DNA of 10,104 bases from NCBI GenBank assembly GCA_902464035.1, contig CABQHT010000067.1:1-10104 (forward strand), written 5' to 3'. Under the pieces are notes generated by a model. The model saw nothing but the letters and a program-made list of their open reading frames with translations, was not told where the DNA came from and ran no database searches. Positions 1-6,401 of this stretch are shown piece after piece (within the stretch, counting starts at the first letter, position 1; each line of letters opens with the position of its first letter). Position numbers and translations under genes: made by a program. The DNA comes from an uncultured Collinsella sp. (GTDB lineage Bacteria; Actinomycetota; Coriobacteriia; Coriobacteriales; Coriobacteriaceae).

Positions 1-1137
1 TTGGCGGCCAAGCAGGCTGCTATGGAGGAGCTGTTTGCTGAGCTCTGTGAGCGCGAGGGTGTTGCCGTTGATCCCATTCGCGGTATGGGCGTCACCCTGG
101 GCGACCCGGGCAAATATCCTGCGCCGCGCGGTTTTCGCCATAAGGCCGCCACTCCCTTTGCTCCCGGTAAGGAGGGTGCTGTCCGTTGCGGTTTCTTTGA
201 GCGCGGCACGCACAAGATCGTTGCCGTACCCGAGTGTCCTGTCGAGGCACCGGGTGCCCGTCAGATTCTCAACGGCATCGCACGCGAAGCTGAGCGGCTG
301 CATATTCCCGCCTTTAATGAGGACAAGCATCTTGGTTTGCTTCGCTATGCCGTCGTCCGCTGCGGTTGGCGTACCGACCAGGTCATGGTCACCCTCGTGA
401 CCGCTCAGCGCGACCTGCCGCATGCGCAGGAGTTCTTTGAAGCCGTCGCGGCGCTTAATCCGCATATCGTCACCGTCGCTCAGAACATCAACGGTCGCCC
501 CGGCAATGCCATCTTGGGTGAGGAGACTCGTATCGTCTATGGCGCCGAATGCATGCGCGACCAGCTGCTCGGCTGCGAGTTCGATATCTCCCCCACCGCG
601 TTCTACCAGACCAATCCGCAGCAGACCGAGTTGCTCTATCAGCTCGCGATCGACGGCATGGACCTGCAGCAGGGTGACATTCTTATGGACGCGTACTGCG
701 GCAGCGGCACCATCGGTCTATGTGCCGCGAAGGATGCCCAGGACAGGGGTGTCGGCATTATACTGCTCGGCGTGGAGCGCAATCCGGCAGGCATTGCCGA
801 CGCACGTCGCAATGCCGAGCTCAACGGCCTCACCCGCAGCGCTTGGTTTATGGCCGACGATGCCACCGATTACATCCTAGATGCCGCCGACAACAACGAG
901 CGCGTCGATGTCCTTTCCATCGACCCACCGCGCGCCGGCTCCACCCCCGAGTTCCTCGAAGCCGCCTGCGCACTTAAGCCGCGCCGCATCACCTATATCA
1001 GCTGCAACCCCGTGACCCAAGAGCGCGACCTGCACCAGCTCCTTGACGGAGGCTATCGCCTGCTCAAGATCACGCCGGTCGACATGTTCCCTCATACCGA
1101 CCACACCGAGACCGTCGCGGTCCTCGAGCGCTGCTAA
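1..1137 (+). CDS. rlmD: 23S rRNA (uracil-5-)-methyltransferase, RlmD/RumA family, 5'-truncated by the window edge
   Basis: SAM-dependent enzyme that methylates C5 of a uridine in 23S rRNA (U1939 in E. coli RlmD; the related Gram-positive RlmCD also modifies U747). The frame is open from base 1. Visible motifs, numbering from base 1: a Cys at about 79 in PECPV, matching the fourth 4Fe-4S ligand of RumA; the SAM loop DAYCGSGTIGL (230-240); the acidic motif in GVERN (257-261); DPPRAG (308-313); the catalytic Cys 335 in SCNP; and the C-terminal general-base Glu 370 in HTET. The N-terminal TRAM domain and the first three Cys ligands are missing. The first residues look like the internal KQAAMEELF helix, so the true start lies upstream of the window and the TTG at base 1 is not the start. 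It faces the PHP gene across a shared terminator. The family is certain; U1939 versus U747 specificity cannot be told from this fragment. Confidence 0.92.
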   Translation: MAAKQAAMEELFAELCEREGVAVDPIRGMGVTLGDPGKYPAPRGFRHKAATPFAPGKEGAVRCGFFERGTHKIVAVPECPVEAPGARQILNGIAREAERLHIPAFNEDKHLGLLRYAVVRCGWRTDQVMVTLVTAQRDLPHAQEFFEAVAALNPHIVTVAQNINGRPGNAILGEETRIVYGAECMRDQLLGCEFDISPTAFYQTNPQQTELLYQLAIDGMDLQQGDILMDAYCGSGTIGLCAAKDAQDRGVGIILLGVERNPAGIADARRNAELNGLTRSAWFMADDATDYILDAADNNERVDVLSIDPPRAGSTPEFLEAACALKPRRITYISCNPVTQERDLHQLLDGGYRLLKITPVDMFPHTDHTETVAVLERC

Positions 1138-1160
1138 TCCACCCCGGTAGATTTTTGGGA

Positions 1161-1200
1161 CAAGAAAGGGGGCGGCCCGTCTGGACTGCCCCCTTGCTTG
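1161..1200. terminator. Bidirectional intrinsic terminator between convergent rlmD and PHP genes
   Basis: Inverted repeat AAGGGGGC (1166-1173) / GCCCCCTT (1188-1195). It is extended after one A/G mismatch by CAAG (1161-1164) / CTTG (1197-1200), giving a 12-pair stem around a 14-nt loop. It sits 24 bp after the rlmD stop and 15 bp after the PHP stop. On the minus strand the stem is followed by a T-rich stretch (CCCCCTTTCTTGT). On the plus strand the tail is weaker (CCCCCTTGCTTGGCTT). The convergent position makes a shared terminator the natural reading. Confidence 0.75.
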
Positions 1201-1214
1201 GCTTATGAACTTCG

Positions 1215-2036
1215 CTACATCCCCTTGCGCAGGTCACACACGCCGGCTGCCGCCATCTCGCGCAGCAGCGTCTCGCGGTCGCGCGTCACGATCAAATCCA
1301 GCGGGAAGTGAATCTCGTCGAGCATCTTGCGCGCGTGATCGAGCTTGCCAATGGCCATGCCAATGTGGGCATCGGTCGACACGCCAATACCCACGCCCAG
1401 CTCGGCGCAGCGTTCGGCAATCTTGCGACACACATTCCAATGCTCGGCATCCGTGCCATGCTCAAGACTATGGTTGTTGATCTCGATGATCTTATGCTTG
1501 GCCTTGGCCGCCAGCAGCACCTCATCGATATCGAACGGCACGCCCGAGCGCCCCGTATGCCCCAGCATGAATACCTTGGGGTGCTCCAGGGCATTGATGT
1601 ACATCTCGGTTGTCTGGGCGAGCGTCGCGCCTTCGGCAAACTGCTGGTTATGCACGCTTGCCACCAAATAATCCAAATTACGCGTCACCAAATCGAACAG
1701 CGAATGCTCACGACTATACGAATCGCCGGCGATATCGAGCGAAACGGGAATGTCCTCGCCAAACAAGCTGCCGTCCAGCGAAACGATATCGGCCTCGGCG
1801 CCGCGAAGCACCAGCACGCCGCTCCAAATGCGCGGCCAGATATCCTGGTTAATAAAGAATTGGAAACTGCGCAGGTCATTGGGACAAGGCGTAACCATCG
1901 AGCTTAAATGATCGGCGGAACCGAGCACCTGAAGGCCGCGCTCTGCCGCCCAATAGATGTTCTCCTCGATGGTTGAGTACGCATGCGCAGAGAACATCGT
2001 ATGAGTATGAATATCACAAGAAAGAAGGTAGGGCAT
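1215..2036 (-). CDS. PHP-domain metal-dependent phosphatase/hydrolase, YcdX-like
   Basis: A 273-residue protein of the PHP superfamily, close in length and motif order to E. coli YcdX (about 245 residues), a trinuclear-metal phosphatase. The expected metal ligands are present: H10 and H12 (DIHTHT), H18 (FSAHA), H43 (SADH), E81 (GAEAD), H129 (SVH), H160 (GHTG), and D222/H224 (STDAH). No signal peptide or membrane segment is seen, so it should be cytoplasmic. The start was chosen at 2036 because GGACAAGGAGACCCG immediately precedes that ATG and the PHP motif begins 7 residues in. The frame stays open to an ATG at 2180, but that extension crosses a hairpin and has no family resemblance. Its stop faces rlmD, and the aminotransferase lies upstream on the same strand, 159 bp away. 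The physiological substrate is unknown. A sugar or nucleotide phosphate, or histidinol phosphate as in other PHP enzymes, are possibilities the sequence does not settle. Confidence 0.88.
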   Translation of the reverse strand: MPYLLSCDIHTHTMFSAHAYSTIEENIYWAAERGLQVLGSADHLSSMVTPCPNDLRSFQFFINQDIWPRIWSGVLVLRGAEADIVSLDGSLFGEDIPVSLDIAGDSYSREHSLFDLVTRNLDYLVASVHNQQFAEGATLAQTTEMYINALEHPKVFMLGHTGRSGVPFDIDEVLLAAKAKHKIIEINNHSLEHGTDAEHWNVCRKIAERCAELGVGIGVSTDAHIGMAIGKLDHARKMLDEIHFPLDLIVTRDRETLLREMAAAGVCDLRKGM

Positions 2037-2073
2037 CGGGTCTCCTTGTCCAGTATGGCCGTCGCGTATATTC

Positions 2074-2079
2074 ATTGTA
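2074..2079 (-). promoter_or_regulatory. Candidate -10 box for the PHP gene
   Basis: TACAAT (minus strand, context GCGTACAATGAA), 37 bp upstream of the chosen ATG at 2036, 5 of 6 matches to TATAAT. No good -35 hexamer stands at 16-18 bp; the best is TTACGA at 17. The same GCGTACAAT string precedes the aminotransferase gene. Confidence 0.4.
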
Positions 2080-2136
2080 CGCATAGCTTTCGGCAGTCGT
2101 AAAACTGCTTCATCCCAATCACACAACGGCATAGAC

Positions 2137-2167
2137 AACGGGGTCTGGCTTAGCACCAAACCCCGTT
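2137..2167 (-). terminator. Hairpin downstream of the aminotransferase, possible weak terminator
   Basis: Minus-strand AACGGGGT / ACCCCGTT (8 bp; arms 2160-2167 and 2137-2144), with an inner TGG/CCA extension, begins about 28 bp after the aminotransferase stop. The base of the stem is followed by TGTCTATGCC, not a real T-run. Termination may therefore be partial, and some read-through into the PHP gene is plausible. Confidence 0.4.
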
Positions 2168-2195
2168 TCACGTAAAACATTGTAAGCAGAGCGCT

Positions 2196-3386
2196 TTACT
2201 TTCGACGATATTCGTCGGCCAGTTGCTTCCAGGCAGGCAACGAATTGACGATGGTCTCGTAGCTCACACAGTAGCCAAGGCGGAACCAGCCCGGCATGCC
2301 AAAGCTATCCGAAGGCACCGCGAGCAGCTCATACTTCTTCGCGCGCTCACAGAAGGCGTTTGCATCGGGCTCCAGCGCTTTCACCCACAGGTAGAATGCA
2401 CCATCCGGCTTAACATAGGTGTAGCCGTACTCCGCCAGTGCATCGGTAAGCGCGGTGCGGTTGCGCGCATAGGCCTCAACGTCACTCGGCTCATCGATGC
2501 AATCAATAATCACGCGCTGGAAGAGCGCCGGAGCGCACACGAAGCCCAGCGTACGGGCGGCACCGGCAACGGCGGGCATTAGACGAGCTGCCTGAGGATT
2601 CGTATTGGGTACCAGGATCCACCCCACGCGCTCACCCGGTAGCGAAAGCGACTTGGAATACGAGTAGCACACGATGGTGTGCTCGTAGATCGAAGGCACC
2701 CAAGGCACCTCGGCGCCATAGACAATCTCGCGATACGGCTCATCCGAGATAAGCATAATCGGATTCTCGGGATCGCGCTTGGCGTTGATCTCGCACAAAA
2801 CATCAGCCAGTCGCGTCAGTGTATCGCGCGTATACACTGCACCGGTCGGGTTGTTGGGTGAGTCGATAATGACGGCAGCGGTCTTATCGGTAATCGCCTT
2901 GAGCACGTTATCCACGCTCAGCTGGAACGTATCTTCATCGGCGAGCGCCTCGACGCACGTGCAACCAGCTTTCTCGATCCACACGCGATACTCCGGGAAG
3001 TACGGAGCGATAACGATGACCTCGTCGCCCGGATTGGTAATCGCGTTGAGCGTGCAGGTGAGCGAAGCCGCGGCACCCACCGTCATAAAGACGTCCTTGC
3101 CCTCATAGCTCGTGCCAAAGCGACGGTTGAGCGAGTCGGCGACGGCTGCTCGACATTGCGGCAGACCCGGCGCAGGCGTGTATCCATGCAGCTGGTCGCT
3201 CGGCAGCTCCAAGGCCTTCTTAATGGACTCAGCCACGGCGGCAGGTGCCGGAACGCTCGGGTTACCCAGCGAAAAATCGAATACGTTCTCCGCGCCGATC
3301 TGTGCCTTGCGCTCAAGGCCATAGCTAAAGATCTCACGGATGATGGAGCTTTCCGCACCGCGAGCATACATAGTTTCGTTGATCAT
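2196..3386 (-). CDS. Pyridoxal-phosphate-dependent aminotransferase, class I/II (fold type I)
   Basis: A 396-residue cytoplasmic aminotransferase of the aspartate-aminotransferase fold. Visible landmarks: SLGNPS (39-44), which forms part of the substrate pocket; N179 in NNPTG (178-182); the cofactor-ring aspartate D215 in ISDEPYRE; the Schiff-base lysine K245 in SYSKSLSLPGER (242-253); and the carboxylate-binding arginine R369 in WFRLGYC. Length is normal for the family and no key residue is missing. The start was set at 3386, where AAAGGGGAACAG precedes ATG and the conserved ARGAESSIIREIF segment begins soon after. The frame continues to an ATG at 3485, but those codons run into the palindrome at 3445-3508 and have no ribosome binding site. 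It follows ftsH but is separated by a strong terminator, so it is probably its own transcription unit, perhaps reading into the PHP gene. The amino donor and acceptor cannot be assigned from sequence alone. Confidence 0.92.
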   Translation of the reverse strand: MINETMYARGAESSIIREIFSYGLERKAQIGAENVFDFSLGNPSVPAPAAVAESIKKALELPSDQLHGYTPAPGLPQCRAAVADSLNRRFGTSYEGKDVFMTVGAAASLTCTLNAITNPGDEVIVIAPYFPEYRVWIEKAGCTCVEALADEDTFQLSVDNVLKAITDKTAAVIIDSPNNPTGAVYTRDTLTRLADVLCEINAKRDPENPIMLISDEPYREIVYGAEVPWVPSIYEHTIVCYSYSKSLSLPGERVGWILVPNTNPQAARLMPAVAGAARTLGFVCAPALFQRVIIDCIDEPSDVEAYARNRTALTDALAEYGYTYVKPDGAFYLWVKALEPDANAFCERAKKYELLAVPSDSFGMPGWFRLGYCVSYETIVNSLPAWKQLADEYRRK

Positions 3387-3410
3387 CTGTTCCCCTTTCG
3401 CATAGGCGCT

Positions 3411-3416
3411 ATTGTA
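3411..3416 (-). promoter_or_regulatory. Candidate -10 box for the aminotransferase gene
   Basis: TACAAT (minus strand, context AGCTAAAGCGTACAATAGC), 24 bp upstream of the ATG at 3386, giving a leader of about 18 nt that still contains the ribosome binding site. No convincing -35 is seen. The upstream edge of this promoter region abuts the palindrome at 3445. Confidence 0.4.
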
Positions 3417-3444
3417 CGCTTTAGCTGAGCAAAGTGCCGCAGCA

Positions 3445-3508
3445 ATGTTGATTGGGGACAGACTTAAATGCGTGAAAACGCTCATTTAAGTCTGTCCCCA
3501 ATCAACAT
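3445..3508. repeat. REP/REPIN-like long palindrome with GNRA-type tip
   Basis: A perfect 26-bp inverted repeat: the left arm is 3445-3470 and the right arm 3483-3508, with core GATTGGGGACAGACTTAAAT. The 12-nt centre contains a CGT/ACG stem (3471-3473 / 3478-3480) closed by GAAA, then two unpaired bases (CT, 3481-3482). It lies between the ftsH terminator and the aminotransferase promoter region and encodes nothing. It lacks a T-run, so it is not a simple terminator. The GGGGACAG core resembles palindromes I associate with REP-associated tyrosine transposases (RAYT, Y1 family) in several phyla. That link is from memory, and no transposase gene is in this window. Confidence 0.6.
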
Positions 3509-3514
3509 ATCGCT

Positions 3515-3554
3515 CAAAAGAAAAAGCCTCCACAGGTTTCCCCGCAGAGGCTTT
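3515..3554 (-). terminator. Strong intrinsic terminator of ftsH
   Basis: On the minus strand AAAGCCTC (3554-3547) pairs with GAGGCTTT (3530-3523). The inner part continues through UG/UG wobbles and CGGG/CCTG to a GAAA loop. The stem runs directly into TTTTTCTTTTG (3525-3515). It begins 11 bp after the ftsH stop, the right place to end the hpt-ftsH transcript. Confidence 0.88.
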
Positions 3555-3565
3555 CGCTACAAGAA

Positions 3566-5704
3566 CTATTTGTCGGCGTCGGTGTTGCCGTCAGCGTTGA
3601 CAGCATTGCCATCACCGGCATCATCGGATGCGGCTTCGGCATCCTCCTGCATGGCCGCCTGCGCAAAGGCCGCAGCATCAGCCGCCAGCTCCTCCTCGCT
3701 CATGCGAGGCGAGCGCTTCTTGGTCGGCATGCCGGCCGCCTTGGCGTTGCGCTCCTCCTTGGCCGCCAGGATATCGCCCTCGCGCTCAAGGTAGGCATCC
3801 CACTCGTTATCGAGCAGGGCATTCACGGCATCGCCCTCCACAGTCTCGCGCTCAAGCAGCACCTTGGCCATCAGGTCGAGCTGATCGCGACGGGCATCCA
3901 GGATCTCGACAGCACGACGATGGGCCTCGCGCATAATGCGCTGGACCTCGATGTCGATACGGCGCGCCGTCTCCTCGGAGTAATCCTGGTGATCGGCATA
4001 GTCGCGGCCCAGGAACACCTGATGCTGCGCCTCACCGAAAACCTGCGTACCCAGTTCCTCGCTCATGCCCAGGCGCGTGACCATCTCGCGCGCCATCTTG
4101 GTTGCGCGCTCCAGATCGTTGCTCGCGCCCGACGTGATGTCGTCGCACATGAGCTCCTCGGCAACGCGACCGCCCAAGAACACGGCGAGCTCGTCGAGCA
4201 TCTCGTTCTTGGTCTTGAGGAAGTGATCCTCCTGCGGAAGCTGCAGTGTGTAGCCCAGGGCCTGACCGCGGCTGACGATCGAGATCTTATGAACCGGATC
4301 GGAGTGCTCCAGGATGTGGCCCACCAAAGCGTGACCGCTCTCATGGTAGGCAATCGTGGTGCGCTCGGCTTCGGTCATCACGCGACCCTTGCGTTGCGGT
4401 CCGGCAATCACGCGCTCCATCGACTCCTCGACCTCGTCCATCGAGATCACAGAACGATGACGGCGAGCGGCCAGCAGCGCAGACTCGTTGAGCAGGTTCG
4501 CCAAATCGGCACCAGTAAAGCCAACGGTCATCTGGGCGAGCTTCTCAAACTTAACGTCCTCGTCCATCGGCTTGTTCTCAGCATGCACGCGCAAGATCTG
4601 CTCGCGGCCCTTCACGTCCGGACGGTCGACCGTAACCTGACGGTCAAAACGGCCGGGACGCAGCAGCGCCGGGTCCAAAATATCGGGGCGGTTGGTCGCG
4701 GCGATCAGGATGACCGACTCGCTTTCCTCAAAACCGTCCATCTCGACCAGCAGCTGGTTGAGCGTCTGCTCGCGCTCGTCGTGGCCGCCGCCCAAACCGG
4801 CTCCACGCTGACGTCCCACGGCATCGATCTCGTCAATAAAGATGATCGACGGAGCCTGAGACTTGGCCTCCTTAAAAAGGTCGCGCACGCGGCTGGCGCC
4901 GACACCCACGAACATCTCGACAAAGTCAGAGCCCGAGATACTAAAGAACGGCACGCCCGCCTCGCCGGCAACGGCCTTGGCCAGCAGGGTTTTACCGGTA
5001 CCCGGAGGGCCCACCAGCAAAACGCCGCGCGGAATCTTGGCACCCAGCTTGCGATAGCGGTCCGGATCGCTCAAAAAGTCGCGGATCTCCTCGAGCTCTT
5101 CGACTGCCTCGTCCACGCCGGCAACGTCCTCGAACTTGACCTTGGGGCGCGTGGCCTCGTTGGTCTTGGCGTTGGTCTTGCCAAACTGCATGTTCCTATT
5201 ATTGGCGCCCATCATCTGGCGCATAAAGTAGAACATGATGGCGATCAGGGCAATCGTCGGAAGCACACTCATCGCCAAGTCGCCCCAAAAATCGGGATCG
5301 TTGGTGTTGACGATGTACTTGGTATCGGGGTGCTCCGCCATGAGCTCGGCAAGCGAATCGGAACCGACATAGGTCGAGGAAAAGCTCTTGAGCTCGCTCG
5401 TGTCGCCCTTGTCCTTTTTCGTCTTCCAGTAATGACCCGTCACGCTTCCGTCCTGAACCGTATAGGTCAGATCTTCGACGCGATCCTGCTTGATGGCGCT
5501 GACCATCTCACTCGTCGCGAGCTTTACGGTATTGCTGGAGTTGGCAAAGCCGGAGCCCATGTTAAAGAAGGCGTAACCCAGGAGCGCGCAAGCCAAAAGA
5601 AAATACAGCCAGCCCGTACGCGTGGGCTTCTTGCCTCCGGGCATCCCCGGGATCTTTGGGTCCCGGGGAGTCTGGGAATTGTTGTCGTTACGGTCGTCGG
5701 GCAT
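3566..5704 (-). CDS. ftsH: ATP-dependent zinc metalloprotease FtsH
   Basis: A 712-residue membrane-anchored AAA+ protease that degrades misassembled membrane proteins and selected regulators. It works as a hexamer with the catalytic domains in the cytoplasm. Order of parts: a basic, Pro/Gly-rich N-terminus (1-30), TM1 (about 31-49), an extracytoplasmic domain (50-141), TM2 (about 143-161), then the AAA+ module. The AAA+ module has Walker A GPPGTGKT (232-239), pore loop MFVG (264-267), Walker B IIFIDEID (287-294) and the second region of homology with arginine fingers R349 and R352. The protease has HESGH (454-458), with D530 as the likely third zinc ligand. A low-complexity acidic, Ala-rich tail follows (about 668-712). 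No residue is missing. The ATG at 5704 is one base past the hpt stop. Its GGAGG lies inside the last hpt codons, 12 nt from the ATG, which is long spacing and suggests translational coupling. Confidence 0.97.
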   Translation of the reverse strand: MPDDRNDNNSQTPRDPKIPGMPGGKKPTRTGWLYFLLACALLGYAFFNMGSGFANSSNTVKLATSEMVSAIKQDRVEDLTYTVQDGSVTGHYWKTKKDKGDTSELKSFSSTYVGSDSLAELMAEHPDTKYIVNTNDPDFWGDLAMSVLPTIALIAIMFYFMRQMMGANNRNMQFGKTNAKTNEATRPKVKFEDVAGVDEAVEELEEIRDFLSDPDRYRKLGAKIPRGVLLVGPPGTGKTLLAKAVAGEAGVPFFSISGSDFVEMFVGVGASRVRDLFKEAKSQAPSIIFIDEIDAVGRQRGAGLGGGHDEREQTLNQLLVEMDGFEESESVILIAATNRPDILDPALLRPGRFDRQVTVDRPDVKGREQILRVHAENKPMDEDVKFEKLAQMTVGFTGADLANLLNESALLAARRHRSVISMDEVEESMERVIAGPQRKGRVMTEAERTTIAYHESGHALVGHILEHSDPVHKISIVSRGQALGYTLQLPQEDHFLKTKNEMLDELAVFLGGRVAEELMCDDITSGASNDLERATKMAREMVTRLGMSEELGTQVFGEAQHQVFLGRDYADHQDYSEETARRIDIEVQRIMREAHRRAVEILDARRDQLDLMAKVLLERETVEGDAVNALLDNEWDAYLEREGDILAAKEERNAKAAGMPTKKRSPRMSEEELAADAAAFAQAAMQEDAEAASDDAGDGNAVNADGNTDADK

Positions 5705-5705
5705 C

Positions 5706-6254
5706 TTACGAATAAACCTCCGGTTTCAAAATGCCCAGATACGGAAGGTTGCGATAGCGCTCGGCATAGTCGAGGCCGTAGCCCACCACAAAGGCATCGG
5801 GGCAATGGGTTCCAACATACTTGGGCGTGACGGCCGAGACGCGGTCCTCAACGTCCTTCCACAGGAAGGCAGCGACCTCCAGCGAGGCGGGCTTACGGCT
5901 CTCGAGATTCTTCATCAGGTACTTGAGGGTCAGGCCCGAGTCCAGAATGTCCTCGACAATCAGCACGTCGCGACCACGGATGTCGATATCCAGGTCCTTA
6001 ATGATACGCACGATGCCCGAAGACTTCACACCGTCGCCATAGCTCGAAACAGCCATGAAATCGATGTTGGTCGGCAGCTCGATCTTGCGCATCAGGTCGC
6101 CCATAAAGACCACGGCGCCGCGCAGGACCGCAATCAGCACCAGATCCTTACCCGCGTAGTCGCGAGTAATCTGCTCGCCTAGGCGAGAGACGATACCGTC
6201 GATATCCTCCTGCGTAAACAGAACCTTCTCGATATCCGGATGTTGAGAAGCCAT
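5706..6254 (-). CDS. hpt: Hypoxanthine phosphoribosyltransferase
   Basis: Purine-salvage enzyme that transfers phosphoribose from PRPP to hypoxanthine (and usually guanine) to give IMP or GMP in the cytoplasm. It has 182 residues, the usual length for bacterial Hpt. Motifs: LRGAV (44-48, pyrophosphate-binding loop); SYG (71-73) in the flexible loop; the PRPP signature LIVEDILDSGLTL (98-110) with E101, D102 and D105; K133 in LWKD, in the position of the purine-contacting lysine; and the typical C-terminus VGYGLDYAERYRNLPYLGIL followed by KPEVYS. The start at 6254 has AAAGGG five bases upstream. It lies between tilS and ftsH, a gene order found in many bacteria. It is almost certainly co-transcribed with ftsH (1-bp gap), and its last codons carry the ftsH ribosome binding site. 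Confidence 0.97.
   Translation of the reverse strand: MASQHPDIEKVLFTQEDIDGIVSRLGEQITRDYAGKDLVLIAVLRGAVVFMGDLMRKIELPTNIDFMAVSSYGDGVKSSGIVRIIKDLDIDIRGRDVLIVEDILDSGLTLKYLMKNLESRKPASLEVAAFLWKDVEDRVSAVTPKYVGTHCPDAFVVGYGLDYAERYRNLPYLGILKPEVYS
5714..5726 (-). promoter_or_regulatory. ftsH ribosome binding site embedded in the hpt 3' end, within a small hairpin
   Basis: Minus-strand AAACC-GGA-GGTTT (5726-5714) forms a 5-bp stem whose loop and 3' arm contain the GGAGG Shine-Dalgarno of ftsH. The same bases encode Lys-Pro-Glu-Val of the conserved Hpt C-terminus. Spacing from GGAGG to the ftsH ATG is 12 nt, longer than for other genes here. Ribosomes finishing hpt would open this hairpin. Confidence 0.5.
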
Positions 6255-6310
6255 GACAACCCTTTCTTGTGCTTATCGCCCACGCACCGCCGCATGGACG
6301 CGAACTACAC

Positions 6311-6316
6311 ATTCTA
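6311..6316 (-). promoter_or_regulatory. Extended -10 promoter candidate for hpt-ftsH
   Basis: The minus strand reads TGCTAGAAT, an extended -10 (TGn plus TAGAAT, 5 of 6 to consensus), 56 bp upstream of the hpt ATG in the 147-bp gap after tilS. No matching -35 is seen, which is tolerable for the extended -10 class. It would let hpt-ftsH be expressed independently of tilS. Confidence 0.5.
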
Positions 6317-6319
6317 GCA

Positions 6320-6350
6320 GCGCACGGGGTATATTTACCAGCACGTGCGC
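6320..6350. repeat. Inverted repeat upstream of the hpt promoter
   Basis: GCGCACG (6320-6326) / CGTGCGC (6344-6350), with an internal GGTA/TACC stem (6328-6331 / 6336-6339) and a bulge. It lies 3 bp upstream (minus-strand sense) of the extended -10 and so covers the -35 region. It could be an operator or a weak 3' hairpin for tilS. There is no T-run on the minus strand, so terminator function is doubtful. Confidence 0.4.
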
Positions 6351-6401
6351 CATCAGCGCGGGAATACCGTCAACGTCGCACAGAATAGCTGGCGCGAAGC
6401 G

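Noticed and set aside
1308..1907. A 199-codon open frame on the + strand inside the PHP gene
   Set aside because: It overlaps a PHP gene whose nine metal ligands are intact. No independent coding evidence is seen.
2037..2180. Longer start for the PHP gene, at the ATG at 2180
   Set aside because: The extension crosses the hairpin at 2137-2167 and is unrelated to PHP proteins. AAGGAG is perfectly placed for the ATG at 2036.
3387..3485. Longer start for the aminotransferase, at the ATG at 3485
   Set aside because: The added 33 codons run through half of the 26-bp palindrome and the promoter candidate, with no ribosome binding site. AAAGGGGAACAG precedes the ATG at 3386.
3445..3508. Reading the palindrome as a second ftsH terminator
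   Set aside because: A strong terminator with a U-tract already lies at 3515-3554, and the palindrome has no T-run on either side.
3920..5830. A 636-codon open frame on the + strand, antisense to ftsH and hpt
   Set aside because: It is an exact shadow of well-identified genes, produced by GC-rich codon bias. The translation has no domain resemblance, and there is no ribosome binding site of note.
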